From assembly GCA_963786395.1 (NCBI GenBank), contig CAWAZD010000019.1:60669-124668 (forward strand): a stretch of DNA of 64,000 nt, read 5' to 3'. This DNA comes from Fen-1301 sp963786395. GTDB lineage: Bacteria; Bacteroidota; Ignavibacteria; Ignavibacteriales; Ignavibacteriaceae. Positions 6,889-16,415 of the stretch are shown here, piece by piece. The notes beneath the pieces are model-generated. The model had not been told where the DNA came from and searched no databases. It worked only from the letters and a program-made list of their open reading frames with translations. Position numbers and translations under genes: made by a program. The stretch's first letter is position 1, and every line of letters begins with the position of its first letter.

Positions 6889-9384
6889 ATGAGAAAAAAT
6901 CTACTCGTTCTGTTTGTTTTGATGTCGGCTCTTGTTGTTTCTTTCGGTCAGTCAGTCAAGCTTATTGAAGGTTTTGACAATACTGCAACTGATACAACAT
7001 ACAACCCGAATGTCGAAGGTGATTTAAGTTATATGAAATTATCACAAAACACAAGTGATAAGACAGAAGGAACTTCATCCCTTCAGATTAACACACGAAT
7101 TGGTGCATATCATCCCTGGGGAAGTTATGCGCAATTAATTAAAAGGGTTCCCGATGGAACATACTTAGATTGGTCATCAAGTGATTCATTATCTTTATGG
7201 GTAAAAGTTACTACCCCTCCTACTAACACAGGTTATATGTATTTCAGAATTCATATAGCAGACAGACCTACCTCTGCTGATCCAATTGAAGAATATATCT
7301 ATGAAGATTCAACTCTTTGTGATAAAGCAAATGGATGGGTTAACTTACATGTTGCTTTGAAAGAAAGATTTCAGGAAGGCGCAACCGTTCCTAATGATTC
7401 CGGTTTTATTTTAGCTCCAACTTCATGGGGTGGATTTACCTATAATAATAGGAAATTGGATTTCGATAAAATAATCGGATACAACATCGCGGTAGTAACC
7501 TCGGGTTATATTGCTCCTGATAATATTCCCGCAGATTCAATGATCTTTTTAGTAGATCAATTTGAAAGATTTGGCAACAAATCTGTTCCTGCAATTCTTT
7601 TTAATGGTATGGCCCTTGCCAGTAATTTGTCTACATTTACCTGGGGTCAATCAGGTTTTGAAATTGTTACCGGCGGCGGAACTTCAGCAAGCACTAATGC
7701 AATGAAGTGGACTATGGGTAATGAATGGGGAAATGGTTGGACAGGCGTTGGTTTCAATATTAGTCCTTCTTTCAACCTAGCAGGTTCATGGCCCCAGGAT
7801 AGTTTGGTTATTACATTAAAATGTGAAGATGGTGTTGGAGCTCTCAGGGCTCAATTTGAATCCCCTGACCCAACAAAGACTAAAAGAGTTGGTACAGTTT
7901 TTACACCAACTACTGATAATCAATGGCATACTTACAAATTAGCTCTAAGGGATATGGTACCACAAGATCAAACTACTGGCTTCGATGCGGCTAATGTTTC
8001 AGTTTTTAACCTTGAAGCTGAAGCTTCTGCTATTGCAGGGAAAGTTGTCTACGTTGCAGAATTGTGGACTGGAAACCCTGTGTTTGATGTTATCCCTCCA
8101 GTAGCTGTAGAAAATGTTAATGTTACTCTTGGTACATTCTCTAACCTCGTTACATGGACTGACGTTCCTGGAGAAACTAAGGAAACATATAATATCTATT
8201 ATAGCAAAGACCCGATTACTAATGTAAAGAATCCGGGTGTTGAACTTGTTACCACTCAGACTACAAAAATAGCTGAAGGCATCCAGGTTGTTGAGCATCT
8301 TTTAAGAGCTCCTCAAACAAATCAGGATGTGAAATATTATTATGCAATTTCTTGTACTGATGCAGCCGGTAATATCGGGCCTTTGACACAGGTTGGGCCA
8401 ATTACTAACGCAGCAAAGGGAATTGCAGCTTTTCAAATAGCTACACCGGTTTTCAAAGCTGATGGAGATTTATCTGAATGGGCAAGCATTCCTTATCAGA
8501 ATTTTAAAATGTCAGATGGGTCAGCATTCAAAGTTGCAAATACAGTTGTAGATAATGATGCTGATTGTTCAGGTAAAATATATTTAGCTATGGATAAAGA
8601 TAATCTTTATGTCGCATTCGATATGGAAGATGATATTGTTAGTCATACAAATACAACTTCAACATATCTTAATGATTCTCCCGATATGTTTATCGGATTA
8701 TATGATGGTCATGGCACTCCACATGCCGGTTATCAGAGAGGAGCTCAGCCTGATTATCATTTCCGTTTTGCTTTTGACAGACTGTTAATTGATGGCGGAA
8801 AGGACAGTGTTTTAATTCCAGGTGAAAATTATTATTGGGGAGAAAAAATCCCTACTGGTTACGTTGTTGAAGCTAAAATTCCTTTTGCTACAATACAAGC
8901 CAAAAGCACAAGCGATAATTTATTTGTTCCTGCTGAAGGTATGAGACTCCCATTGGACTTTGAGATCAATGATGCTGACGCTACCGGTTCAAGGGAAGGT
9001 ATTTTAACTTACTCTGTATATAATGAAGATCAGTCATGGAGTACTCCTGTCAGATGGTCATATGCATGGATAGGAAGTCTATGGACCCCAACTGGTGTTA
9101 ATGACACAAAGACTGTAGTAAATAGTTATACTTTATCTCAGAATTATCCAAATCCGTTTAATCCTACAACAAGAATTCAATACTCACTTGAAAGAGCGGG
9201 ATTTGTTTCTCTTAAAGTTTATGATGTATTAGGCAGATTGGTTACTACATTAGTTAACAGCAGCCAGAATCCTGGCAAATATTCTGTCAATTTTAATGCT
9301 TCTCACTTATCAAGTGGTATATATTTTTATAAACTCGAAAGTGGTTCATACAATAGCATTAAAAAGATGATGTTGGTTAAATAA
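6889..9384 (+). CDS. Secreted multidomain glycan-binding protein with type IX sorting domain
   Basis: The protein has 831 residues. A signal peptide (about 1-20) is followed by two beta-rich segments resembling carbohydrate-binding jelly rolls (roughly 25-220 and 230-400), a fibronectin-III-like module (about 405-500, with T-W-T-D-V-P-G) and a CBM9/DOMON-like domain (about 515-735, starting D-G-D-L-S-E-W-A and including N-L-Y-V-A-F-D-M-E-D-D). It ends with a sorting domain (Y-P-N-P-F-N-P-T-T, then G-I-Y-F-Y-K-L). No catalytic motif was recognised. It probably holds glucan at the cell surface, the role SusE/F-type proteins play elsewhere. The ribosome site is AAGGA, and a strong terminator follows. 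Confidence 0.85.
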   Translation: MRKNLLVLFVLMSALVVSFGQSVKLIEGFDNTATDTTYNPNVEGDLSYMKLSQNTSDKTEGTSSLQINTRIGAYHPWGSYAQLIKRVPDGTYLDWSSSDSLSLWVKVTTPPTNTGYMYFRIHIADRPTSADPIEEYIYEDSTLCDKANGWVNLHVALKERFQEGATVPNDSGFILAPTSWGGFTYNNRKLDFDKIIGYNIAVVTSGYIAPDNIPADSMIFLVDQFERFGNKSVPAILFNGMALASNLSTFTWGQSGFEIVTGGGTSASTNAMKWTMGNEWGNGWTGVGFNISPSFNLAGSWPQDSLVITLKCEDGVGALRAQFESPDPTKTKRVGTVFTPTTDNQWHTYKLALRDMVPQDQTTGFDAANVSVFNLEAEASAIAGKVVYVAELWTGNPVFDVIPPVAVENVNVTLGTFSNLVTWTDVPGETKETYNIYYSKDPITNVKNPGVELVTTQTTKIAEGIQVVEHLLRAPQTNQDVKYYYAISCTDAAGNIGPLTQVGPITNAAKGIAAFQIATPVFKADGDLSEWASIPYQNFKMSDGSAFKVANTVVDNDADCSGKIYLAMDKDNLYVAFDMEDDIVSHTNTTSTYLNDSPDMFIGLYDGHGTPHAGYQRGAQPDYHFRFAFDRLLIDGGKDSVLIPGENYYWGEKIPTGYVVEAKIPFATIQAKSTSDNLFVPAEGMRLPLDFEINDADATGSREGILTYSVYNEDQSWSTPVRWSYAWIGSLWTPTGVNDTKTVVNSYTLSQNYPNPFNPTTRIQYSLERAGFVSLKVYDVLGRLVTTLVNSSQNPGKYSVNFNASHLSSGIYFYKLESGSYNSIKKMMLVK

Positions 9385-9393
9385 ATTATAACA

Positions 9394-9428
9394 GGCACAG
9401 CAGTTAATAGCTGCTGTGCCTTTTTTTT
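9394..9428 (+). terminator. Rho-independent terminator
   Basis: A perfect ten-base stem, GGCACAGCAG with CTGCTGTGCC, has a seven-base loop and is followed by eight T. It ends the transcript of the binding-protein gene, so the TonB receptor gene at 9457 needs its own promoter or readthrough. Confidence 0.95.
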
Positions 9429-9456
9429 CTTTCTACTTATTTCACGGGAAAAAGTT

Positions 9457-12174
9457 ATGACTCATAACGGAAGTTTATTCAGCAGAAGTATAACTTTGAC
9501 AACCAGGTTATTATTTCTTTTTTTTATTTTTTTGTTTTATTCGGTTTCCTTATTCGCCGGGACATCCGGAAAAATATCTGGTAAGGTTGTTGATTCTAAA
9601 ACAAATGAACCTATAGTAGGTGCTAATGTTATAATTGAAGGTACTTATCTGGGAGCCGCTGCCGATGAAAAAGGATATTACTTTATCAATAATATTCCTC
9701 CAGGAGAATATAGGGTAATAATAACGGCTTTAGGCTATCAGAAAACTGTTTATCAAAAAGTTTTAGTGAAAATAGATCTAACTACCCACATTGATATTAA
9801 ACTTAACACTACTACAATAAATTTGGATAAAGAAATTGTGGTAACTGCTGAACGACCACTTGTTCAGAAAGATCTAACTTCAACTTCTGCAACGATAACA
9901 TCAGGTGACATTATGATGATGCCCGTTGAGGATGTTGGAGCAATAATAAATCTACAGGCTGGAGTGGTTGGAGGTCATTTCCGTGGGGGAAGATCAAACG
10001 AAGTTGCGTATATGGTAGATGGTGTTTCTGTGGGTGATGCCTACAATAGTGGCTTAAGCGTACAAATTGAAAATGCTTCAATTCGCCAAATGGAAGTAAT
10101 AAGCGGTACTTTTAATGCAGAATATGGTCAGGCAATGTCGGGAATTGTTAATATTATTACCCAGGATGGTACCCCTACTTTCGGAGGCAGTGTTTCAGGT
10201 TATGTGGGTAATTATTATACATCCCACAATGATCTGTTTATGAATCTCAATACCCCGGGACGTATAGCTTCAAAAGATATTCAGGCAAGTTTCTTTGGTC
10301 CTACAGGTTTGCCTAACCTTACATTCTTTCTTACCGGAAGATATTTCTATGATGAAGGGTCATTATACGGGCAAAGGTTTTATAATATTAATGACAACTG
10401 GCCAAATGGTACTATTCAAAATTTAGCATTTTGGGTACCACAGCATAGCGGGGATAACAGTTATGTTCCCATGAATCCGAGTGAAAAGAAATCATTTAAT
10501 GGAAAATTAACTTATTCGTTCCCTACAATAAAATTTAGTTATTCAGTTTTTTATGACGATAATTTTAATAAATATTTTAACCAGGCTTTTGCATGGAACC
10601 CGGATGGAATAATGAGTCACTATCGTACTGACTTTATTCAGAATCTTCAGATTTCTCATTATCCATCGCAAAATACGTTTCAATCTTTGAAATTTTCTTT
10701 CAATCAATTTATATACAAAGGCTACGTATTTGAAAATCCGCTTGATCCAGCGTATGTAGATCCTTCTCAGGGAATTCCAAAATCTGATTACACTTTTAAT
10801 TATGGAGGTGTTGATCCCGGAAGATATGAAAGATCGACAAAATCGTTGATCGGTCAGTGGGCTTTATCATCTCAATTATCAAAAGAACACAAAATTGGCA
10901 TAGGTATAGAAGGCAGATTTCATCAAATCTATAACCATGGATATAATTTAGTAAATCTGACGGACGGGCAAATAGACTCAGTAGGTAATCTGATTTTTAC
11001 TCCGGGATATAGAAATCTTGGTGCAGATGGAAACCAGGCTTATACAAAAAAACCTATGGAGCTATCTGCTTATATTCAGGATAAAATGGAATACGATATT
11101 ATGATTATAAATGCAGGTGTGAGATTAGATTATTTTAATGCATTTTCATCTCAACCTGCAGATTTGAAGAATGCAATGATGGATCCTAATTTCCCTGGTT
11201 ATAACCAATGGCAAAAAGCAAGCGCAAAATATCAGATAAGCCCCAGGCTTGGTGCTTCTTTCCCAATTACAGATCAGGGTGTTATTAGGTTTTCATATGG
11301 ACATTTTTTCCAAATACCGAATTATGAAAATCTATTCACGAATTCAGATTTCTTAATTACTCAGGGTCAATCTCTTTCATCTGTTGTAGGTAATCCTGAT
11401 TTAAAAGCGCAGAGAACAGTAATGTATGAAATTGGTTTGCAACAGGTAATCTTTCCGAATGTAGTTTTAAATGCTTCTGTTTATTACCGGGATATACGCA
11501 ACCTTTTAGGAATGGAAATAATAAATACTTACAACGGTTCAAAGTATGCCCGGTTTATAAATAGGGATTATGGAAACGTAAGAGGATTTATTGTTACACT
11601 TGAAAAAAGATTCTCAGATTATTTCAGTGCAAAAATAGATTATACGTATCAGATTGCAGAAGGTAATTCATCTGACCCATATTCGGTTTATAATGATAAC
11701 CAGACAAATCCACCAATTGAAGAGCCAAAAGTAGTTGTTCCATTGGATTGGGATCAAAGGCATACATTGAATATGTCCGTGAATGTTGGTGTTCCGGGTG
11801 ACTGGACAGTAGGACTCATCTTCCAATATGGTTCAGGATGGCCTTATACTGAAGATATAAAAATTTCTCAGGGAGTTAGATTTGCTAATGGGGGTGTTAA
11901 ACCTGCAACTTATAATGTAGATATGCGTGCCGATAAAGAATTTACAATCGGTGGCATAAATATAAATACATTTCTCCTTATTTATAATCTTTTTGATATC
12001 AAAAATGAATATGGTGTGTATTCAACTACAGGCAGGGCTAATGTTGATCTTAATGTTAAATATTCAGACCCAACAGCAATTTCAAGAATAAATACAATCA
12101 GTCAATATGTAAATAACCCAGGTATGTACTCTTCTCCCAGAGAAATAAGACTTGGTTTTGGATTTGGTATTTAA
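9457..12174 (+). CDS. TonB-dependent outer-membrane receptor (SusC-like role)
   Basis: The 905-residue protein begins with a signal peptide (about 1-35). A carboxypeptidase-regulatory-like domain follows (about 38-120: G-K-V-V-D-S-K-T-N-E-P-I-V-G-A-N-V), then a plug domain (about 125-235, with V-D-G-V-S-V and the end signature G-I-V-N-I-I-T) and a long beta-barrel. The barrel ends R-E-I-R-L-G-F-G-F-G-I, with the terminal aromatic pattern expected of barrels. It imports oligosaccharides across the outer membrane using TonB energy. No SusD-like lipoprotein follows. The next two genes, a 1038-residue surface protein and a PorV-type barrel, are packed behind it with gaps of 11 and about 5 bases, so the three form one operon. 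Confidence 0.94.
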   Translation: MTHNGSLFSRSITLTTRLLFLFFIFLFYSVSLFAGTSGKISGKVVDSKTNEPIVGANVIIEGTYLGAAADEKGYYFINNIPPGEYRVIITALGYQKTVYQKVLVKIDLTTHIDIKLNTTTINLDKEIVVTAERPLVQKDLTSTSATITSGDIMMMPVEDVGAIINLQAGVVGGHFRGGRSNEVAYMVDGVSVGDAYNSGLSVQIENASIRQMEVISGTFNAEYGQAMSGIVNIITQDGTPTFGGSVSGYVGNYYTSHNDLFMNLNTPGRIASKDIQASFFGPTGLPNLTFFLTGRYFYDEGSLYGQRFYNINDNWPNGTIQNLAFWVPQHSGDNSYVPMNPSEKKSFNGKLTYSFPTIKFSYSVFYDDNFNKYFNQAFAWNPDGIMSHYRTDFIQNLQISHYPSQNTFQSLKFSFNQFIYKGYVFENPLDPAYVDPSQGIPKSDYTFNYGGVDPGRYERSTKSLIGQWALSSQLSKEHKIGIGIEGRFHQIYNHGYNLVNLTDGQIDSVGNLIFTPGYRNLGADGNQAYTKKPMELSAYIQDKMEYDIMIINAGVRLDYFNAFSSQPADLKNAMMDPNFPGYNQWQKASAKYQISPRLGASFPITDQGVIRFSYGHFFQIPNYENLFTNSDFLITQGQSLSSVVGNPDLKAQRTVMYEIGLQQVIFPNVVLNASVYYRDIRNLLGMEIINTYNGSKYARFINRDYGNVRGFIVTLEKRFSDYFSAKIDYTYQIAEGNSSDPYSVYNDNQTNPPIEEPKVVVPLDWDQRHTLNMSVNVGVPGDWTVGLIFQYGSGWPYTEDIKISQGVRFANGGVKPATYNVDMRADKEFTIGGININTFLLIYNLFDIKNEYGVYSTTGRANVDLNVKYSDPTAISRINTISQYVNNPGMYSSPREIRLGFGFGI

Positions 12175-12185
12175 CGGAGGAAAAA

Positions 12186-15100
12186 ATGTTAAAAAAATTA
12201 TTAATTATTACTTTCTTTTTTTTAGTACAAATTGTTGCATTGGCACAATCCGATATTCTTCAAAGATATAGGAATGATGCAAAAGGGGATATCTCCAATA
12301 GGAGAGAAGGCATTATGGATGGCAACCTTGTCAGAACTTTGTTCTATAATAATGGTGAAGTTGGGCAGTGGCCTTTTGCTCCATCCGGTGAATGGCCCAA
12401 AGGCACCGGGCATTCATATCTTGATGGAATTGCGGTTTTAATTGCTTCAGAAGTTACTGCTCCCGGGAATAAACAAGTTATTCATCCCCTGGAAACTTCT
12501 TATAGAGAATGGATGGACAAAGATCCTAATACAGGTTTAATCTGGGGTTTGGAGCCAATTCCGGGTTATATAAATCCATCTTCTACAACCTCAGCGATTA
12601 ATACACATACTAAATCCTGGCCTGCTACATGGCCTGCAGCTTTGGGCCTGACCCCTGAGTGGGATGGTTACTGGTACGGATATTTTGGAAGAGGTGTTCA
12701 AAATTCAGATTTCGAAACCTTTTTCGCAATGGACGATTCTAAGGATGGGGAATGGAAGCGTGCACCTTATAACTATTTTCCAATTGCTTCTGATCATGAT
12801 AGAGGTGGATTAGGTTTACGAGTAGAAGTTAGAGGATTCCAATGGTCACATGTACTGGCTGAAGATATTATTTTTTGGCATTATGATATAATGAATATTT
12901 CCGATTTCGATTATGAAAATTCAGTATTCGGTTTTTACACTGATATCGGTGTTGGAGGTAAGGATGATTCCGAAGACGACTGCGCTTCTTTTAATAAAAA
13001 ACTGGATTTGGCTTATGGTTTTGATAAAAACGGTTTAGGAGTTCCTGATAACTGGAAAACCGGCTATTACGGCTATGCATATTTGGAAAGTCCGGGTAAT
13101 CCATGGAATGGAATCGATGATGATGAAGACGGGATGATAGATGAAAGACGTGATGACGGTATTGATAATGACCACGATTGGGTGCCCTATACAGACCTTA
13201 ATGGAAATGGTAAATGGGATTCTGATGAACCTTTGAATGATGATGTTGGCAGGGATGGAGTTGGTCCCTGGGATCCTCAATATCACGGTCCTGATGCTGG
13301 TGAAGGTGATGGACTTCCAACTCACGGTGAACCAAATTTTGATGAAACTGATAAAGATGAATCTGACCAAATCGGATTGACCGCAGTTTCAATTTATAGA
13401 CTTGGACAGGGCGGAACCGGTGGTGGATGGCCTAAAGATGATGAAAGTATGTGGTTAAAAATGGTGGCTGGTACTTTTGATACTTCTCTTCAGAATGCTA
13501 ATATTAGTATGGTGTTTGCATCCGGTCCATTCCCTTTAAAATCATCACAACGGGAAAGATTCTCTATGGCTCTGGTATTTGGCAATGATCTTTCTGATTT
13601 AATGTTCAATAAAGAGACAGTTCAACAGATTTATAATGCAAATTATAATTTTTCTAAACCGCCTTTGAAACCTACATTAACTGCTGTCCCGGGAGATAAA
13701 CAGGTCTTCTTATATTGGGATGCCATTGCTGAAGAATCGAGGGATCAGTTCCTTGGATTTCAGGATAATAATCCGAGATTGGGATATAAAAAAGACTTTG
13801 AAGGATACCTTTTGTACAGAAGCGAAGAAGCTGAATTCAATGATATTAAAATAATCACTGATTCTAAAGGTGAAGCAAAATACTGGAAACCAATTGCTCA
13901 ATGGGATTTAATTGATTCTATCAAGGGTCCTGATCCTGTTGGTATAAATGGTGCCAGATTTTGGAGAGGAGACAACACTGGTTTACAGCACTCATACATT
14001 GACACTGATGTTAAAAATGGTAAAAGATATTATTATGCTCTCGTGTCATATGATATGGGTGACCCAAAATTTGGTACTTCAGGATTGCAGCCTTCTGAGT
14101 GTACTAAAATCATTTCAGAGGATTATGCTGGAAACATCCAGTTCATCGACATAAACTGTGCTGTTGTTACACCAAATACCCCGGCATCAGGCTATGTTTC
14201 TCCTAAATTTTTAGGGGATATGAAAAAAGTTACTGCTGGTGATGGCACAGGGAGTATTCAACCAATTGTATTAAATCCTGCAGTTGTTAACGACGGGACT
14301 AATTATAAGGTTGAGTTTACTTCTTCCGGCACTTTGCCTAAATATAAAACTCAGTCATATAATATAATTCGGACTTATAATGGTGTAGTGGATACTGTTC
14401 TGAAATCTCTTGATACTACATTTATAGGTGCAAATAATTATTGCCCTCCGTTTGATGGTCTGACTATGACTGTTTCCAATGACACTACAATTGCTGTAAT
14501 TGACTCCTTATCAGGATGGGTAGTCGGGCATAGTAATCTGAATATGAGGATCACGCCTGAATTATCAAGCAGAGGTATGGCGTGGCCATGTGATTATGAA
14601 ATAAGATTTTTCGATAGCCCACAGGATACAACTTACTATAATAGTACTGGATCCGGTTATCCGAAAATTCCTATAAACTTTAAAGTGATAAATACAACAA
14701 CTGGACAACAGGCAAAAGTAGCTATTAAGGATAATGATACTTCTAAAAGCTTAAGTCATGGTGACATAATTACAATACTTGAATTTATAGGAACACCATC
14801 TGTTTCAAATTCAAGGTATGCATGGAATATTAATTTTTTCCCGCCGATGAATCCATCACTTAATTCAGTTGACCCTGTTCCGGGCGATATTTATACTATA
14901 AAAACATCTAAACCATTCAAAACTGGAGATTATTTCAGTTTCACCACCAAACCTATTACTTCGGATAATGCTCTTGCAAAAGATCAACTCTCGAAGATCA
15001 ATGTAGTGCCCAATCCATACCTCGGAGCTGCTGCCTGGGAAAGGAGAAATTTGAACTCTACCGGCAGAGGTGAAAGAAGAATTGATTTCATCAATCTTCC

Positions 15101-15302
15101 TGCAAGTTGTACAATCCGTATTTATACTATGGCTGGTTCACTTGTGAAAACAATTGTAAAAGATTCACCGGTTTCAAATGGGGCGGTTTCATGGAATCTT
15201 GTTTCCGACGATGGTATGGAAATAGCGTATGGTATCTACATCTATCATGTTGAAGCTCCGGGTGTGGGTGAACATGTCGGAAAATTTGCAGTTATTAAAT
15301 AG
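12186..15302 (+). CDS. Large secreted surface protein with Asp-rich repeat segment
   Basis: This 1038-residue protein has a signal peptide (about 1-20) and a strong GGAGG ribosome site. It shows no catalytic motif I recognise. Residues about 305-395 (DNA about 13100-13365) are very rich in Asp and Gly (D-D-D-E-D-G-M-I-D, D-L-N-G-N-G-K-W-D), resembling calcium-binding thrombospondin-3 or dockerin-type loops. Two fibronectin-III-like stretches follow. The last about 100 residues (V-V-P-N-P-Y-L-G, then G-I-Y-I-Y-H-V) resemble a FlgD-like or divergent type IX sorting domain. Its place between the TonB receptor and the PorV-type gene suggests a surface partner of the receptor, filling the slot SusD occupies in Bacteroides. 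That role is inference. Confidence 0.75.
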   Translation: MLKKLLIITFFFLVQIVALAQSDILQRYRNDAKGDISNRREGIMDGNLVRTLFYNNGEVGQWPFAPSGEWPKGTGHSYLDGIAVLIASEVTAPGNKQVIHPLETSYREWMDKDPNTGLIWGLEPIPGYINPSSTTSAINTHTKSWPATWPAALGLTPEWDGYWYGYFGRGVQNSDFETFFAMDDSKDGEWKRAPYNYFPIASDHDRGGLGLRVEVRGFQWSHVLAEDIIFWHYDIMNISDFDYENSVFGFYTDIGVGGKDDSEDDCASFNKKLDLAYGFDKNGLGVPDNWKTGYYGYAYLESPGNPWNGIDDDEDGMIDERRDDGIDNDHDWVPYTDLNGNGKWDSDEPLNDDVGRDGVGPWDPQYHGPDAGEGDGLPTHGEPNFDETDKDESDQIGLTAVSIYRLGQGGTGGGWPKDDESMWLKMVAGTFDTSLQNANISMVFASGPFPLKSSQRERFSMALVFGNDLSDLMFNKETVQQIYNANYNFSKPPLKPTLTAVPGDKQVFLYWDAIAEESRDQFLGFQDNNPRLGYKKDFEGYLLYRSEEAEFNDIKIITDSKGEAKYWKPIAQWDLIDSIKGPDPVGINGARFWRGDNTGLQHSYIDTDVKNGKRYYYALVSYDMGDPKFGTSGLQPSECTKIISEDYAGNIQFIDINCAVVTPNTPASGYVSPKFLGDMKKVTAGDGTGSIQPIVLNPAVVNDGTNYKVEFTSSGTLPKYKTQSYNIIRTYNGVVDTVLKSLDTTFIGANNYCPPFDGLTMTVSNDTTIAVIDSLSGWVVGHSNLNMRITPELSSRGMAWPCDYEIRFFDSPQDTTYYNSTGSGYPKIPINFKVINTTTGQQAKVAIKDNDTSKSLSHGDIITILEFIGTPSVSNSRYAWNINFFPPMNPSLNSVDPVPGDIYTIKTSKPFKTGDYFSFTTKPITSDNALAKDQLSKINVVPNPYLGAAAWERRNLNSTGRGERRIDFINLPASCTIRIYTMAGSLVKTIVKDSPVSNGAVSWNLVSDDGMEIAYGIYIYHVEAPGVGEHVGKFAVIK

Positions 15303-15307
15303 TGAGA

Positions 15308-16345
15308 ATGAAAATGAAAATTTTGAGTTATAAAACTTTAATACTTGTGTTTCTGTTAAACATTGTTTTGTGCGCACAAGTATTTAATTCTGATGTTTCA
15401 AAAAAAGGCACAACTGCTGCACCGTTTCTTTCAATTGGACAGGGAGCCAGGGCTATTTCAATGGGTAGCGCTTTTGTTGCAGTTGCAGATGATCCAAGTA
15501 CTATTTATTGGAATCCAGCAGGTCTTGCAAAATTAACTGGTATTGGTTTGGTGTTCGATCATACTCAATGGATAGCGGATATAAGTTATAATTATGTCGC
15601 TGCATCTTATAATATCGGTGAAATGGGCACCTTGGGTTTTAGTTTCACAGCCTCTAACATTGGTGATATGAATGTTACAACAATTGATGAACCAAATGGA
15701 ACAGGCGAAGTATTCAATGCTTCAGATGTTTGCTTCAGTTTGGCATATGCGATAAATCTGACCGATAATTTTGCTTTAGGTATAAGCCCAAAGTTTATTT
15801 ATCAGAAGATTTGGAAAATGGACGCAAGTGCCTTTGCAATGGATCTGGGAGTTACATACAAAACCCCGTTTGATGGGATGATACTAGCTATGTCAATTGC
15901 GAATTTCGGTACAAAAATGCAGATGCTTGGTAATTCCAATCTTGTTCTTCATGACCTTGATCCATTGAGTACAGGTAACAATGGGAAAATTCCTGCATAC
16001 CTGGAAACAAATCAATGGTCGCTGCCCCTAACATTTAGAGTGGGCGTTGCGTATAATCCTATAAATACTGAAAACCATAGAGTAACAATAGCTGTTGATG
16101 CTTTACATCCTTCCGATAATTACGAAAGCGTGAATGTTGGAGGTGAATATACTTATAATAATTTCATTTCATTCCGTGGCGGTTATAAAGCATTATTCCT
16201 TCAGGATTCTGAAGAAAGATTTACACTTGGATTTGGAATTAGGCAGGCTATGATTGGTAACCTTGTGGTTATGTTTGATTATGCATACCAGGACTTCGGA
16301 AGGTTTAGTAACATTCAGAAATTCTCTGTTGGAATATCATTCTAA
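15308..16345 (+). CDS. PorV/PorQ-family outer-membrane beta-barrel protein
   Basis: The protein has about 345 residues from the ATG at 15308; an in-frame GTG at 15302 overlaps the previous stop and is less likely. A signal peptide is followed by the family signature G-A-R-A-I-S-M-G-S-A-F-V-A-V-A-D-D-P-S-T-I-Y-W-N split over residues about 45-70, then alternating beta strands ending K-F-S-V-G-I-S-F. PorV takes part in the type IX secretion pathway, and relatives are common beside TonB receptors in this lineage. It is the last gene of the receptor operon, and a terminator begins eight bases after the stop. Whether this copy serves secretion generally or only this locus is unknown. Confidence 0.85.
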   Translation: MKMKILSYKTLILVFLLNIVLCAQVFNSDVSKKGTTAAPFLSIGQGARAISMGSAFVAVADDPSTIYWNPAGLAKLTGIGLVFDHTQWIADISYNYVAASYNIGEMGTLGFSFTASNIGDMNVTTIDEPNGTGEVFNASDVCFSLAYAINLTDNFALGISPKFIYQKIWKMDASAFAMDLGVTYKTPFDGMILAMSIANFGTKMQMLGNSNLVLHDLDPLSTGNNGKIPAYLETNQWSLPLTFRVGVAYNPINTENHRVTIAVDALHPSDNYESVNVGGEYTYNNFISFRGGYKALFLQDSEERFTLGFGIRQAMIGNLVVMFDYAYQDFGRFSNIQKFSVGISF

Positions 16346-16352
16346 TTATTAA

Positions 16353-16387
16353 CAGCCTGTGAGTACTAGTACCACAGGCTGCTTTTT
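16353..16387 (+). terminator. Rho-independent terminator after the receptor operon
   Basis: A nine-base perfect stem, CAGCCTGTG (16353-16361) with CACAGGCTG (16373-16381), is followed by C-TTTTT. The 11-base loop holds the small palindrome GTACTAGTAC. Confidence 0.92.
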
Positions 16388-16415
16388 ATCATGACATTGG
16401 AATTGAAGTAGTTTA

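Noticed and set aside
13035..13392. Minus-strand ORFs of 64 and 111 codons opposite the Asp-rich segment
   Set aside because: They arise from the biased Asp/Gly codons of the real gene on the plus strand; composition is implausible (Ile- or His-rich).
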